Source of the DNA: Nipponacmea schrenckii
Taxonomy: Eukaryota > Mollusca > Gastropoda > Lottiidae
Length of the DNA: 64,000 nt
Assembly: GCA_030562195.1 (NCBI GenBank)
Contig: CM060201.1
Span: 19,976,454 to 20,040,453 of the forward strand
Reading direction: 5' to 3'
The notes below the pieces were generated by a model that saw nothing but the letters and a program-made list of their open reading frames with translations, did no database searches and was not told where the DNA came from. The position numbers and the translations under genes are program-made. Shown here in pieces: positions 10,206 through 34,500 of the stretch. Position 1 is the stretch's first letter. Every line of letters begins with the position of its first letter.

Positions 10206-10740
10206 CCCCCCTCCTCTTTCTCTCTCCTTTTAGTTCCTTCTTTTTCTTCTTTCTTCCTCTCCTTTTTTTTTTATCTTTTCTTCTTTCTTCCTCTCCTTCT
10301 CTTTTACCTTTTCTTCTTTCTTTCTTTCCTTCTCTTTTATCCTTTCTTCTTTCTTCCTCTCCTTCTCTTTTACCTTTTCTTCTTTCTTCCTCTGCTTCTC
10401 TTTTATCCTTTCTTCGTTCTTTCTCTCCTTCTCTTTTATCTTTTCTTCTTTCTTTATCTCTTTTTCTTTTACCTTTTCTTCTTTCTTCCTCTCCTTTTCT
10501 TTTATCTATTCTTCCTTCTTTCTCTCCTTCTCTTTAAGCTCTTCTTCTTTCTTCCTCTCCTTCTCTTTTACCTTTTCTTCTTTCTTTCTTCCTCTCCTTT
10601 TCTTTTATCTTTTCTTCCTCTCCTTCTCTTTTATCTTTTCTTCCTTCTTCATCTCTTTTTCTTTTACCTTTTCTTCTTTCTTCCTCTCCTTTTCTTTTAT
10701 CTATTCTTCCTTCTTCCTCTCCTTCTCTTTTCCAAAATTT
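10206..10740. repeat. Polypyrimidine tract built of a 33-bp tandem unit
   Basis: About 530 bp of almost pure C/T. The phrase TTCTTTCTTCCTCTCC recurs at 10281, 10314 and 10347 and onward with a 33-bp step, about 15 units. Read on the minus strand the unit translates as KEKERKKEEKI, and it lies exactly where copy 1 of the Lys/Glu-rich family (4980-5090) has its basic stretch. It is therefore probably an expansion inside that repeat family. Confidence 0.8.
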
Positions 10741-11112
10741 AAAACTTATTCTAAACCTTCACCTTCCTCCCTCTCTTCTTTGTTTTCTTCAAAATTCCCG
10801 TTTTTTTCTCCATCTTCAAAATAAGCTGTTCTCATGTCTATGTCATCTTCTTCCTCTTCCATTTCCTCTCATCTCTGTGTGTTTTCATATATTCTATGTC
10901 CATACCTTCTCGCTATAGCTATCACTATCACTCATACTCTCATTTTCACTTTCTTCATGCCTCATGTATTTCCTTTCCCATTTCTCTAGTTTTCTTTCCA
11001 CTTTTATGTTGATAATATCTCTGTTGTCCTTTGCGACATTATTCAGAATTATTGGAATTAATTCTGATGTCACAATGTGTTTACGCTTTCTTAAAGTAAA
11101 CTGAAGTCCCAT
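10741..11112 (-). repeat. Lys/Glu-rich repeat family, copy 2
   Basis: On the minus strand a 72-codon open frame (11112-10894) ends ERKLEKWERKYMRHEE, SDSDSYSEKVWT. After a stop, the homology to 4740-5000 continues through a TAYFEDGEKNG-like block to a LNFGKEKEKE-like block before entering the polypyrimidine array. Function unknown; acidic Ser-Asp and basic Lys-Glu composition only. Confidence 0.5.
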
Positions 11113-12146
11113 TTACAATACAAAAATTTCTGTAAATCTTTTTTTATTTATTTCTCTTGATAGATAATTAGGCATTCACATTATATTCTGTTAAAAAAAA
11201 GATCAAAATTGATAAATGTAATCGCCAGTCTTTTTGATAAGGCCTTCAGGGCAACAGTTAGAACAAACGAGGTATCTTGGGTGTTAACTTTAATAGGCAT
11301 CTTCAACATACATCTGAATTTATCTTATGTCTTAAACCTACACCTGAACCTGTTTCTGAAATGTACAAATATTAATATTTGTAAATGAACAGGCAAAACT
11401 TATATTAATCTCACATGGAAAATATTTGCTCTCCAGACTAGTTTCGAATGTTAGGTACCTCAATGATAATATTGAATACGTTACATAACAAACAAACAAA
11501 ATTAATCTATCAGAGCAGACGACACAAAGTCAAGGGGACGTAACTGATTTCCATCAATAATCTGAATCTTGTTGAGAAATTCCTACTTATAAATTTGTGC
11601 ATAATATATAAGGATATTACATACAAGTATTATAAGTCATATCAGAAACAATAAAGCTAAACACTCACGAACATTCCCTATCTTAAATACTTGTATGGAT
11701 GAAATTTGTGGCTTGTCCTTGCTATGGAGTCTATGTTACCATATGTGCCTAGGCAAAAAGACAGGGTCATCCAGACGTATCAATCAAACAATATTTTCAA
11801 TACAAGTAAACCTAGTCTACGAATTACCTCCCTTGATACAAACAAAAAACCAGACTACATAAAATTGGTCAGATTTGCTAATTCTGTGCCAACATAAATA
11901 ATATATAAATATGAATATTCCGCCACATGAATTTAAGAAAGAATCTCACAACATCTGCGAAGAAGGCAAAATACCATGGAATTCTTTCCCGAATTTGATA
12001 ATAACAGCGATGCAATTTAACATTTCAATGCATTGGATCATTACACCCTTTCACAAGTAGTCGGAGTGTTAATATATTACCTCCCTTCTTAGTACTCTTC
12101 AAAAAGAAGTTATTAAATGTATACCATTGCAATGGCTGAATAAATA
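11113..12146. other. Intergenic, no gene seen
   Basis: AT-rich sequence without a supported coding frame, RNA gene or repeat. Confidence 0.45.
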
Positions 12147-12590
12147 TAAGGACTCAGTCCACTAATTCATTTGCCATCTGTTTCCATGTTAAATCACGAA
12201 ATCAAAATGCTATAACTTTATTCAGAAATCTCGTTGAAAACTTTCCAATATGTCATATGAAAGCCTGGCCAATACTTAGTTTCTGTACAAAAATTCAATA
12301 TAGCTTGAGTCAAAATGAAAGTAGACCACTACCGAATATCAACATCTACTTGACTGTCACTGCACACAAAACCACTATTTTTAAAAATAACCTTCCTCCA
12401 ATTAAATTTCTCATTATCTCGAAAATTCGGAAAGAAAATGCAATTTCAGACATCAAATTTCAAATCTAGACCAAAAATAGTCCAAAATGGCCATGCAAAA
12501 AAACCCCAAAGGTAGAAAAAAAAGAGGATTTCTAAAAATAGAACGGACTAAATTCGTTAGCATAAAAAGTTTTACTGGACTGAGTCCTTA
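12147..12590. mobile_element. MITE-like element with TAAGGACTCAGTCCA inverted ends
   Basis: Left end TAAGGACTCAGTCCA and its exact complement at the right end, flanked by TA on both sides (12145-12146, 12591-12592). It is 444 bp with no coding frame. A TA duplication would suit a Tc1/mariner-type MITE, but the AT-rich flanks leave other duplication lengths possible. Confidence 0.5.
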
Positions 12591-13072
12591 TATGACCATG
12601 GAAGCATTGTTCCACATGACAATGTTCTTGTGGTTAAAGGGAGATAATTAAACTTTTGTCAGTGTTGTAAGCGGTAAAGTAAAATCTGAAGCCGCTAATA
12701 TCATTAAAAATTTATTTATCAAGAGTTAACTCCCTTACTTCAATGTCAATAATTTGTTGATAAAGGTAAAATTTAATTGTAATTACTTGATTACAGAGTA
12801 ATGTCTAAGCTATTCTGGCTTCTTGTCATGCATATATAAATCTCATATTAGGAAAATCCTTACTTAACACTTTTGATGACTGCCATTTTGTAGCTGTAGA
12901 TCTACTGTCGAAAATGAAATGATTATTTTCGACATCGCCATCACCACTCACTGATGATATATCACTATCAGAAAAGAATAGTGAATTTTAACGAATGTCC
13001 TGTGACTGTTCTGTTATAAAACATAACCACAAGTACTGAATTGTGTTTCAGATTTGAGTGTTTATTGTAACC

Positions 13073-23359
<10,287 letters not shown>

Positions 23360-25550
23360 TAACTGTGATATTCTGTACAGCATTTAATTATTATTGTCAT
23401 GTATATTACAGTGAATAAAAGGTTCTTTACCTTCAAATTAGTGTTCTAAGTATTTTATGAAATAACAAGAAATAGAGATAGTTTTTGCTGTGAACACATA
23501 GGGTGAGGTAAAATCTTGTGTTAGTGTGAACACCATCACATAACACAAAATTTGAGCTTATTCTTCATGTTAGTATACATTGTACTCTGAGTTATCCAAC
23601 ACACTCGCTAATCAAACATTATTTTTGCGGTTCCGATATAGGTCGGATTACTCAGAGTTCACTGTATTATAACACCAATTTAACTGTGTAACACAAACAG
23701 GGAACACAAACAAGAGATTTGTCCTCACCCATTGTATGTAATATTTTTATTTAATTGAATATCAAAAATAGCTCGGGGAAGATTTATTGATCCGTACTGT
23801 AAATATAGTGATTTCAGATCAACATGTTAATGTTATTGAAATGTGACAGTAAAATTTTCATCTATTATTATTAATGAATCAAAATTAAAAAAATAAGATT
23901 AAGTCATTATGAGATATTTATTTTTAATTTTAATTTTGCATGAACATCATGACAGCTTTGTATCCATTATTTTTCTTCACTTTTAGATGTTAAAAAATCA
24001 CTTCACTGTATTTTATGGTATTTTAGTAAGGCTTGGTAAATATGTATAATATGAAATTCTTTACACAAAAACATGCAGAAATGAGTACCATTGATATTTA
24101 ATAGAAATTTTTAATATAATCAATCAGATGATGAATAAAAAAAATTCAAACTTAGTTGTTCCTTTTTGATGAGAAAGATATCAAACGCCAATTTCATATT
24201 ACCTGCAAGATTTTTAATCTTATATAGATGTGATAAAAGCAAAGCTATGTTGTAGTGAAATACAATACAATCCTACAATACTAAATATCTCTTTCAGACT
24301 TGATATTTTCACTTGTCTTGGCATCAACTTAAAATTATTAATATCTCACTTGAAGCACCAAAAGGTCCAGAAGGAAACTAAATGCTGATTGGTACTGCTA
24401 TTAAAAATACCCTTCATCAAACCTTTGACATCGATAGTATCATATTCATACTGATATTACTTATTACAAACATCACTATTGGGTGGATTAATTTACGATT
24501 AAAGGGAGAAAACTCTTATTATTAGCGAAGATGCCACGCATGTGTTCTCGTGTTTCCACACGGGATTAAATATGTCGGCTTAAGAAAGAATTTTCTGCAA
24601 TAGGCTATATATTTCTTTTACATATTAATCAATATTTTAACTATTTAAAACAACGGTCGTTTAAAAGAAAAATGGCATTTGCTTAGATTATTCAAGAAAG
24701 GGTGAGTGCAATATTTCAATATTTTTTATTTCCACTTTTCAGCCTGTCAATGTGTTTGTTTACATAGCGCATCGGTTTTTTTTTACAAATTGCTTTCACA
24801 ATCATATCACTGTCAGTGTCACTTTCATTGCCTTGTCATCTGTCAGTCGTTATAAACTTTTAGAGTCAGAAGATATATATATTATAATAGACATACACAT
24901 ACTATTGCATTGTATTTCACTTGACACTGTTCTCTGTGACAATTGTTTTGATAATATCATATGAAAAGTCTTAGCAGATTAACTTTTGATAAGTTTTATA
25001 GTTAGAGGGATTGTAAATAGGTTTTCTAACTTCAGTATTCATATCAGGGACTTGGGCATTGATGTTATCTATTTTCACCATTCCACTCTTCAGTGAGAAG
25101 TTTGTGCTTCATGCAGTTTTAGTACTGGTTATAAAGAAACCTTTTTTTGAAACCACTATCGAAAAAAGCTGATATTGGTATATAAATAAGGTCCATAACA
25201 GTACCTATTAGTCTGGTCCTGTCTTAAAAGGCATTGATCTATTGAAATTGCAAGAGACACAGAAATTCATTTGAAAATCATACTAGTTTTAAGATACACA
25301 TTCATGTTTTAGAAAACCTATTTATTACCCCTTTGGCTTTACCTAAAAATTTTGATGCATAAGTTTTCTATCCTATCATTTTTTTTTTTTGAATGATACA
25401 ATTCACAACTATATATATACATATATGCTTATGTGCAAGATTACCTAAAAAAACCTCAACCAATGGAGATAAATGCATTAGAAATTTGAAGAAAACACAT
25501 CAAGCTGAGGGGAGATATTTTGTTTTTTAGTTGTGTTGTTTATTTTTTAG
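23360..25550. other. Intergenic region with a possible GOLGA3 5' untranslated exon
   Basis: Contains the MCCC1 polyadenylation signal (AATAAA, 23414). A plausible non-coding first exon of the next gene ends at 24701 in a strong donor (AAAGG|GTGAGT) and could join the acceptor at 25549-25550 (TTTTTTAG). No other coding frame is supported. Confidence 0.4.
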
Positions 25551-25585
25551 GAAAGGGAGAAAATGAAAGTGAGTAAAGACTTTTT

Positions 25586-28500
25586 ATGGAGCCATTTAAA
25601 TTGACTCTTCAACAAGTCACATTTAAAGAAGGTGAAGAAGACCCTGGAGATAATTTATTTAATTCATTTGATGCTGTTATCAACTGTAACTACGATTCAC
25701 AACCAACTGATAATAAACCTACTGTAGAATACAAGAATGAGTTCCAAAACGTCCAATACACAACTTGTGGTCTAGGTAATTATGACTCGTATTTTTAGCT
25801 TTCTAAAGCTAAGGCCAAATTGACAATTTTATGTCTTTACAACCAAAATCTGTTTTATGAGTTAATGTTTTTATTTACTGCATACAATGGACATTTTTCA
25901 AACATGTCACATGATTTTTATTTACATCACCATATGGTTCAAATATAATTGGATTGTAGGTTGTAGGTTGCGAGAATGGAAAATGATGTGTAAAAATATC
26001 AAAGGACATGACAGATTCAATACAATTCTGCTCAAAATAAATAATTTAAGATCTAAACAAGTTTGATTTTCTAAACATTTTTGTTTTGTTTTTGATATAA
26101 CACAAAAACTTTTGTCTAAAAAAATCTTATACAGATGGTTATTTTGTAGGAAATGAAGCAGAAATCTTCCATTTGTGAAGCTTTCTTGAAACGATTCTTC
26201 TCAGTAAGGATTATTTGAAAAAAAAACTAATAGTAAATTTCTTTACTATACAACTGTTAAACTCTTCTCATATAACCAACCTAATATTATCTTATTTGCA
26301 TTAATTGTAATTTTTATGTAGTGTAATTTAGTATCCTGTTGCAGTAGAGAAATCCATTATAACCAGGTGCTATATAAAATACAATACCTTTAGCCAACAG
26401 CTGTTCTTTATACATGTTGAGATACAGTCATATATTTGATTAAAAACATGATTTATTTCTTCATTAAATTAGTGTACTTACCTTCGTATGTTATACATGT
26501 AGTTGATTATTATAAGTTATTATGAAAAACAACAAATTATGAGTGCTAATTCACAATCTGAGTAATGTTCTTGTCCATGGCAGATTAGATTCCCATTCAT
26601 CACTCCATGAAGCAATTGCTTTGCATATTTCAATTATTTCTTAATATTTTAAATCTCTCTAGATGCTAGTTATTTCTGAACAAATATATGTATTCTAATG
26701 TCTCTAGTTGTGATCAAGGATTACCGTATACTTCTATACAAGAATATCTCTTATAACAGCAAATACCAGCCTTATTACTTTTAACTAAGTAATATCTTTG
26801 ATAACCCTGACTAAAGTTTTGGTGGATTTGTTCTTGAATTATGAAATCATTGTCTTCTAGTATGACATTTATTGTTATGTTTGATATATTTTGTGGTTAC
26901 TGAATATTGATTGAACAAAACAATAAACGAAGAGAAGTATAAAATATTGCACAGCACGAAAATTGATCTGTAATATTTTGCCTATTTCATTATAAAGCGA
27001 CATTGAAAATCAAAGACAAATTTTTTGAGGTTGAACGTGTTTTAATATGTAGCTAAGGTTTAGGAGGTATAGGATGTTAAATAGAAATGTAAATACACAT
27101 TGTTAGACACACCCAAATCAACTCAAACCTAGTTAGATATATTATATGTAGAACAATTAATAATAATTTAAACTACTGTCCTATTCTTTTTTTATTATAT
27201 AATTTTCTTCTATTATTATTGAGTATCAAAATTTTTGTATCTGGTCACAGCTTTCATAGTTATTGCAATGGTAATTGCTCATTTCACCATCATAAAGTTT
27301 AATGTTGCTTGTTTGAAAATATAAAAATGCCAAAGGTCTAAAACTGAAAATATTTTACCTTTTTTATTTAAAAAAAAAATTTATTTAAACCTTTTCAAAA
27401 TTATTTTTGATTGAAACGGCATATTAAGAATTTTGCTTGTTGAAATTTTGATCAAACAATAAACCTCAAAAATAGCGATTTCTTTTGTCAAAAATACCAT
27501 TTGTCAGCTGAAATGTGACTATTGAAGACCATTGACCTTATATGTGTAATAACAATTCAATCAAAAATATCTTGATTTATTTCCAGATAATACCACCCAT
27601 TCAGTTGGAATACAAGGCCCAAGGAAATCAGGCAGTGGTAAATCTAGTTCCAGAGATTGGTATAACTATTTAGATCCTTTACAAGAAGAAGGTTTAGATG
27701 ATTTTGTGATTAATGCTGATACAGATTTTGTTAGTCGGAATGATAACTTTAAACCAAGTGTAACTGACATTTCCACTATAGCTCAGGTAATCAGCTGTAA
27801 ATTAAAAAAATCAGTTTTATTGATTGCTTTTATATTGAAGGAAATAGTTTTTAGAAAAACTCTGTCTGGATGATCTATGATATAAAAGGGAATTAATATG
27901 AAGAAACAATTTGACATTGATTTCAGATTCCCATACCTTTAGTAACACTGAACGGAAAGGATCTAGAAATCTATGTCCAACCTAAAATTGATTTAAACAT
28001 GGAATTCACAGGTTGTTTAGGCTTGAATGACATTGAGTTACCTCAACGGATAACTAATGCAATTTCTTTCCAGATCTCATCAAATTCATCTGCTGCTAAT
28101 AAACAGATTCCTGGCAGTAATTTTAGAAGTCTAAAAAGACATGTTAAAACCTCATTAACAACCTCTAGAAAATACACCATGCCGAGTGAAACCGAAATTA
28201 CATCCAAGATGAGTTCTCCTACATCTCCTTTATTAGATTCATCATTTGAAACAGTGGCAGAGGCTCTACATTTACAGAGAACTGTTATTGGTAGGCTTTT
28301 CTTCAATTTTAAGCTTAATTTGGTCATTTGCCAAAGTCTTCATTATTCCAAAATAAACGTTTATTTGCTTTATGCTAATAACCTCTAAAAGCTTTATCAA
28401 TGTTTAAAATGATAAAGCAAGTAATTCAAGGAAAATATCTATAATTTTAAAGTTTGAAACAAAATGATGGCTAAGCATTATAACAAAACTACATTCACTC

Positions 28501-31500
28501 CATTTCTAAATGCTGTTAGAAGTACCCTAAAAAGCATCAATTATGTGGAATATCTATATGGGATGCAAAGTTATGGACTCAGATTCAGAAATTAAGAATG
28601 GTTTCAATTCATTTGAAAGAGTGGATTTGCCCTGCCTTTCAACAGTTGTTCTTGTAATACAGCTCAAGCTTATAATACATTTATACCTCCCTGTCTTGAG
28701 AATGTTTTATAACTCTGATTATTATAATTACAGGAAATAGTAAACTAACACCAGCCCCTCCTGATGTAGTGGCTCAGATAGTAGCTGAAGCTGAGAGGAA
28801 GATGAGAGCTGAATCGGAGAGTAATGGTAGCCTGTCATCGTTATCAGAGACTTCAAGTTTATATTCTTTAGACCAGGTAGGTTACAGACCACATTTATTT
28901 CTCAAATGCTTCTATATTTCATTATATAGAATAGTGAATAACACTTAAAAAGATAGGTGGAATGGGTGGTAATCTGACTGAGAAAAGGAGTGTTGAGCTT
29001 TTTATTTGTAACTCCCATGCTGATTTTAAGTCTGGTTATAGCATAATATTGCTGAATTTCGTTCAAATCATATGAACCTTAATCTTGAGTTTCTATTTTA
29101 GGCAATGTCACCAACTAAAGAACCAGAAAATGAGACTGGAATAGAAGCAAGAGAATCTCCACCAGCCAACCTAGAACTTAAAGTCATGTCATCATCACCA
29201 GGATTCAATAGAAATAATTCCAATTCCAGTACCCAGTCAACACAAGACAAAGAAGTTTCATCAATCAATTCCCCTCCACGGGAGTTAATAAGAATTCCTG
29301 CGCAAGGGCTATCAGTTACCAAAGAAAAAAGTGGAACTAAAAATCAAGAGAAAAGATCCAATAAGACAAAAGACTCACCTGAAAGTGGCCAAAAGTACCA
29401 GCAAGATAGACTATATAGAAAATTATCAGATGAAAGACTGGTTGATAAATATAATATCTCAGATAACCAGTCTTTTCTTGACTCGTTATCTCCTGTGAAA
29501 AGTGTAGATATGACTCAGTTTTTGCCTCCGCGTAAATTAAGCTCTTCAAGCCAAGAATCCTTCTCAGAAGTCCCAAAATCTGTGATTGCTGAAACACCTC
29601 AAAAACTGCAGGATAGACTTCAGGCATCTTCTGAACTAATCCCTGCTCCCAAATCTGAATTTGTCCTTCCAAAATTAGGTCCATTGTTTCCAAATATACC
29701 CAAACCAATATTTAATGTCCCTAGAACACCAGTCCCCACCCCTCATAAACCTACTGATGACGCAGGTCAAGCTCTAAAGATACAACTGGATGCTGTGTTG
29801 AGAGAAAAGGCTAGACTTGAAGGGCAGCTAGAAATCCTCACCACAGAATCAAATTCTAATCTTCAAGAAAGAGCAGAGCTTCAAGCACAGCTTGCATCTT
29901 TGAAACTAAAACTGCTTCACAGAACAACTCCTGGTCAGGATGAAAAGAAACTAGCTTTAAAGGCTGATCTGGAAGAAATGCGAATGGCCAGACAGGCTCT
30001 AGAGGACTCAATGGTAGAAGCTAAGAGAAATTTTGATGAAAAAACCCAAGAGTCCAAAATTTTACAAGACGAACTACATGTCACACAAGATGCAATGGAC
30101 AAGCTCCATATAAAGATGAAAGAATTGAGAGACACTCTTTCAACTAAAGAAATGACTATACAGGCTTTGAAAAACAAGATAGCTGAGCTATATGTTGAAG
30201 TCCAGAACACTCTGCAGTCTAAATCAGAAGCTGATGCTGAAGCTTCTATATCTAAGAATGATTTGACAGCTTTGATAAATGCTAAGGAATGGTATCAACA
30301 GCAACTCCAGCTGGCCCATGAGGTGAGATGCAGCCTTCAAAAGGAGCTAACAATACTCCAAGCCCAGAGTGTATCACAGTCATCAGTAGTAGAACGGTTG
30401 AAAATGGACAACACAAAACTAAGAAAGCAGTTAACTGAATCACAAAATAGAGCTTTGAAAGAGAAGGAGTTATTAGCCAAGCATCTTGAAGCTATTCAAA
30501 TGGACATGATGGATAGAGAAGCTGCTTTTCGTGAGATGCAGGGAGAGAAAAAACTTATTGAAGACTCTTTTGATTCCCAGTGCAAGTCTGTGGAAAATGA
30601 ATATTCAAGGATTTCTATGTTGATGCAGAGTAATTCAGAGCTTGAATCTCAGCTGGAGAAGGCACAAGATGATGCCAAGAAGAAACAGATGCATATTCTT
30701 ACACTTGAAAGTCATCAGATTGAACTGGAAAAGAAGCTTACTCTCTCTCAAGAAAAGATTAATGAAAAAGATGGAATGCTTGAGGATCTGAAAAGAAAGA
30801 TAATTGAAGTGGACGAGCAGTTGAAAGCGTTTCAGAGAGGACTTGCTGAGAAAGATACAGAGATCATGAAGTTGAAGGAAGAAAAGGCCACAGCTGAAAT
30901 AGCCTTGAATGGAGCTTTAAAAGAAAAAGCATTGGTCGATAATGCATTGGATACCTTGAAATCAAATATGGGAAAGGTAGAAGTTAGTTTTAAACAGATG
31001 AGATATGAGCTCAGTAGCAAGGTCACAGAATTAGAATCGGTGAAAAACGAGAAACATGAATTCTCAGAAGAATTGGACAAGGTCAAGAAAGAGCTGGAAA
31101 TCAAAAGAAGAAGCTATGACACAATACACAAGGATTATGATGAGAAGTCATCTGCGTTGAATGACATCCAAATACAAAAAACAACCTTAGAGTCACAAAT
31201 TGTCCATCTGAAGAATGAACTTTCAGTAATTCAAGAGTCTAATGAAAAGAGAACAAAAGAGCAAAATGCACGAGAAACAGAACTAGTTAAAGAGTTGCAG
31301 GAGGTGAAATTAAGGCTTGTGCATGTTCAACAAGAACTTCAAGAAGAAATGACCAGAAAAGAGCAAGTTCAGCTGGTCCAACAGTCCCAATTAGAGGGTT
31401 TTGAAGGCAATCAGAGGGATCTGCAGGATAAAGTGACTCAAGTTGAAATGGAAATACCTGTAAAGGATCAATCAAATATTGGCAAAATTACACCATGTAT

Positions 31501-34500
31501 ATCTCAAATGCAGCAAACTGACATAACGAGTGATAACATGAACAAAATTATCCAGAAATCAGAAGTGTCACAGATAGATGCTGAGGTGAACACAGTTGAC
31601 CATGAAGTGCCATGCATAGAGTCCTCAACAAATACAGTATCTATACAGAATTCAGATGGTCAGAGCCAAACGCAAAGAGTTAAGCTAGCTGATGCACAAA
31701 GCAACACCATCACAGTACGATCTTGTGATGCAGATATTCAGACTATAGATCCTGTAGTAAACACAAAAGACTCTGCTGATAATACAGTTGTTACAGAAGC
31801 TTTTGGGACCAAGCTAGATATAACTCCACAAGAAACAGAGCAATCTGGTGAAGATTTAAAGGGATCTTTGGATAGACAAACAGATTCCTCCATGAACACA
31901 GTTCCTATACAGCAAGCTAATTCTCACAGCCAAACATTAGAAAAGCAATTAATTCATTCAGAAAGCAACACAACTGTGATTGAAAGCAGTGATAGCCAGA
32001 TGCAAACTTTGGAAAGACAAACAAGTCAAACAGCCAGCAATACGGACTTGATTGAGATGACTCAAGCTCAAAGTCAGACTGTAGAGAAGATGGTGCAGCA
32101 AACAGAGTCTTCAAGCAACACTGATGATGTATCTGGTATGGATATCAGAGCTGCTTTAGAGCATTCACATAGTCAAACAGATGATATTGTGAGACAACCT
32201 TCATCAGACTCTTCAGCTCAGACCACAATGAACCTCACTGATCTGTCAGAACTAATTCAACAAAATGAGTCCCTTGCTAAATCTTCTCAAGGAAGTGTAA
32301 ATATTCCCTCAACTGATGGTTCTTCTCAAACTGACCCTTCTGAAACTACTCCTAAATCCTTAATGGACTCATCAATGCAAACTATTGAATATTTAAAGAC
32401 GGTCTCACAGTCAAGCAAAGAGACAAACACTGAAGTCTTTCAGAATAATGTGCCTTCCAACAGTGACAATGTAGACCAGATCAATTCTCAAATCTGTGAT
32501 AAATCTTCTGAATCTAATAACAATCATCAGCTAGTCTCAGTAACCGACAAAAATCTTTTACAAAATAACCAACAAAAAGTTCATGAAGAGCCTTTGAAGT
32601 CATCAGTGATAATTGATGGAGTCTCCAACGAAATTCATCATCAAATAATGGCAGAAAATTCTAGTCTGAAATCGAAAGTTATCAACCTAGAAGACAATTT
32701 AGTGTTTCATCGTGCAGAAGCGAAGGAAGTGATTTCAAAATTAAGTGATAATTTATTGGTTGTGCAAACCGAGTTGAAAAATCGGCAATCGAACTATGAT
32801 CAGAATGTTGAAGTTCTGGGTGAGAAATTAAGAGAAACATTCGCAGTAAAGCAGCAGTTAGAAAATGAATTGAAGAGCTTACAGAAGAAGTTTGAAAATG
32901 ATAATGTTGGTGCTGAACAGTACAAATCTCGCTTACAGGTAAAATTTCTAATTTTCTGAATTAAGCAAGACTGTTGAATGTTAATTTATTTTTCATAGAC
33001 CATGAAGTCTAATCTAAATTTCACCAATTATTATATACAGTATATATTATATATATTATTACAGGACAGAACTCACAATTCACAATCCACAATTTCTGGT
33101 TTTACACTACCAAAATATACACTGAAAGACTTTATAAGCAGTACTTATTGATTATAATACACCATCAACTCAATTTCAACTATCTGTCAAATATTAAATA
33201 CCTGATTTCTGACTTCCATCATTCAACAAAAATCTATTTTGAAAGACTTTACATGGCATCTGATCAAACTTTTGAAGCTTGAAACACTATCTTACTGTTA
33301 CTTGTGATTTATTTGAAAATAACTTTTTCATGATACAATACAAATCTATATTTGTTGTAACCTACTTTAACATGAGATGATTTAATGTCATTTAGAAAGT
33401 GGTGTTGCAACAATATTTTCGCTATTGGGATAACACTTTCTTGGTATAGCACAGATTCTCGTGCTGAAAATTGGCTGAGACCCGAACGGGTTTCGAACCA
33501 GCGATCTCAGAGTCAGGCACCTAATCGCCAGCAAAATATGTCAACCGTCTAGACCACTCGGCCAACGGACCTACTTTAACATGTTTTTAGGTGCAGAAGA
33601 ATAGGATGTAAAACTCCATCTATTTCATTTTTTTTTTCAGACTTTATTGTTAAAAGAGTTTGAATTTAGTGATCTTTTTTCTCTGTTTTAGTTTCTACAA
33701 AATGAATTGGACTCTGCTTTGAATCGTGTGAAGGAATTAGAAGACTATATTGTAGCTTTTCAAGAATCAAAAAACAATGAAATAACAGAACTTCAACAAC
33801 ATATTACTACACTGGTTCAAAATATTGAAGATATAAAAAGTGAGAAGGAAAGTTCTACTAAAACTGAAGAATTAAACCAACAATTAGCTTTAGAATTAGA
33901 AAAGGAAAAGGGCAGATTAGAAGGTATGGATGTCCAGGTTTTTTTATAGCTTAAACTAGCTGGTTAGCTACATGGCAATTATATGCTCATCAACATTTGC
34001 AATCTTGGGTGTAATAGAATTCTAAAAAATTTATTGAAAAAAAAAATAATATATAGAAATTTTCAAAAATTATTACTGTAAGGCTAGAAATTAATGCCAA
34101 CAATTAGGGACTTTAGAATTGCGAGTACAAATTAATGCGATCCGCGATAGGTGTCTACAAGTGTTTTATTAATGAAGACCTGAACAATGATCAAGATTTT
34201 ATATTTAAATAGTCAAGTGTGAAATCTTTTGTTTTTTTTATGTCATTGATTGCTAATCAGCTTCAAATTTAGAGATAATTACCCAATTACTTAATCCGCC
34301 CGGTCTCAATTTAAATATTTGACTGCATATTATTCATTTGCAAATATGTATTTTAAAATGCGGATACAAATTAATGCGATCGCGGATAGGTCGCATTTAA
34401 TAATTTTAGCAAAATTACAGTATTCATTCAGTCTGAGTCACAGGTATTCAAGTACTTCACCATCAGATAAATTACAATTTCAATATATACACAAATATGA

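Noticed and set aside
9940..10233. 97-codon plus-strand frame
   Set aside because: Spans the end of the Penelope relic and the start of the polypyrimidine tract; Ser/Leu/Phe-rich composition from C/T bias only.
28010..28075. Hidden intron in GOLGA3 exon 3 ending at a pyrimidine-rich AG (TTTCTTTCCAG, about 28072)
   Set aside because: The frame is open through it and no convincing in-phase donor was found upstream; it could at most be an alternative acceptor.
33475..33569. tRNA gene on the minus strand
   Set aside because: A and B boxes are present, but the acceptor and T stems do not pair, and the unit is embedded in a 195-bp insert with target duplications, so it is a SINE.
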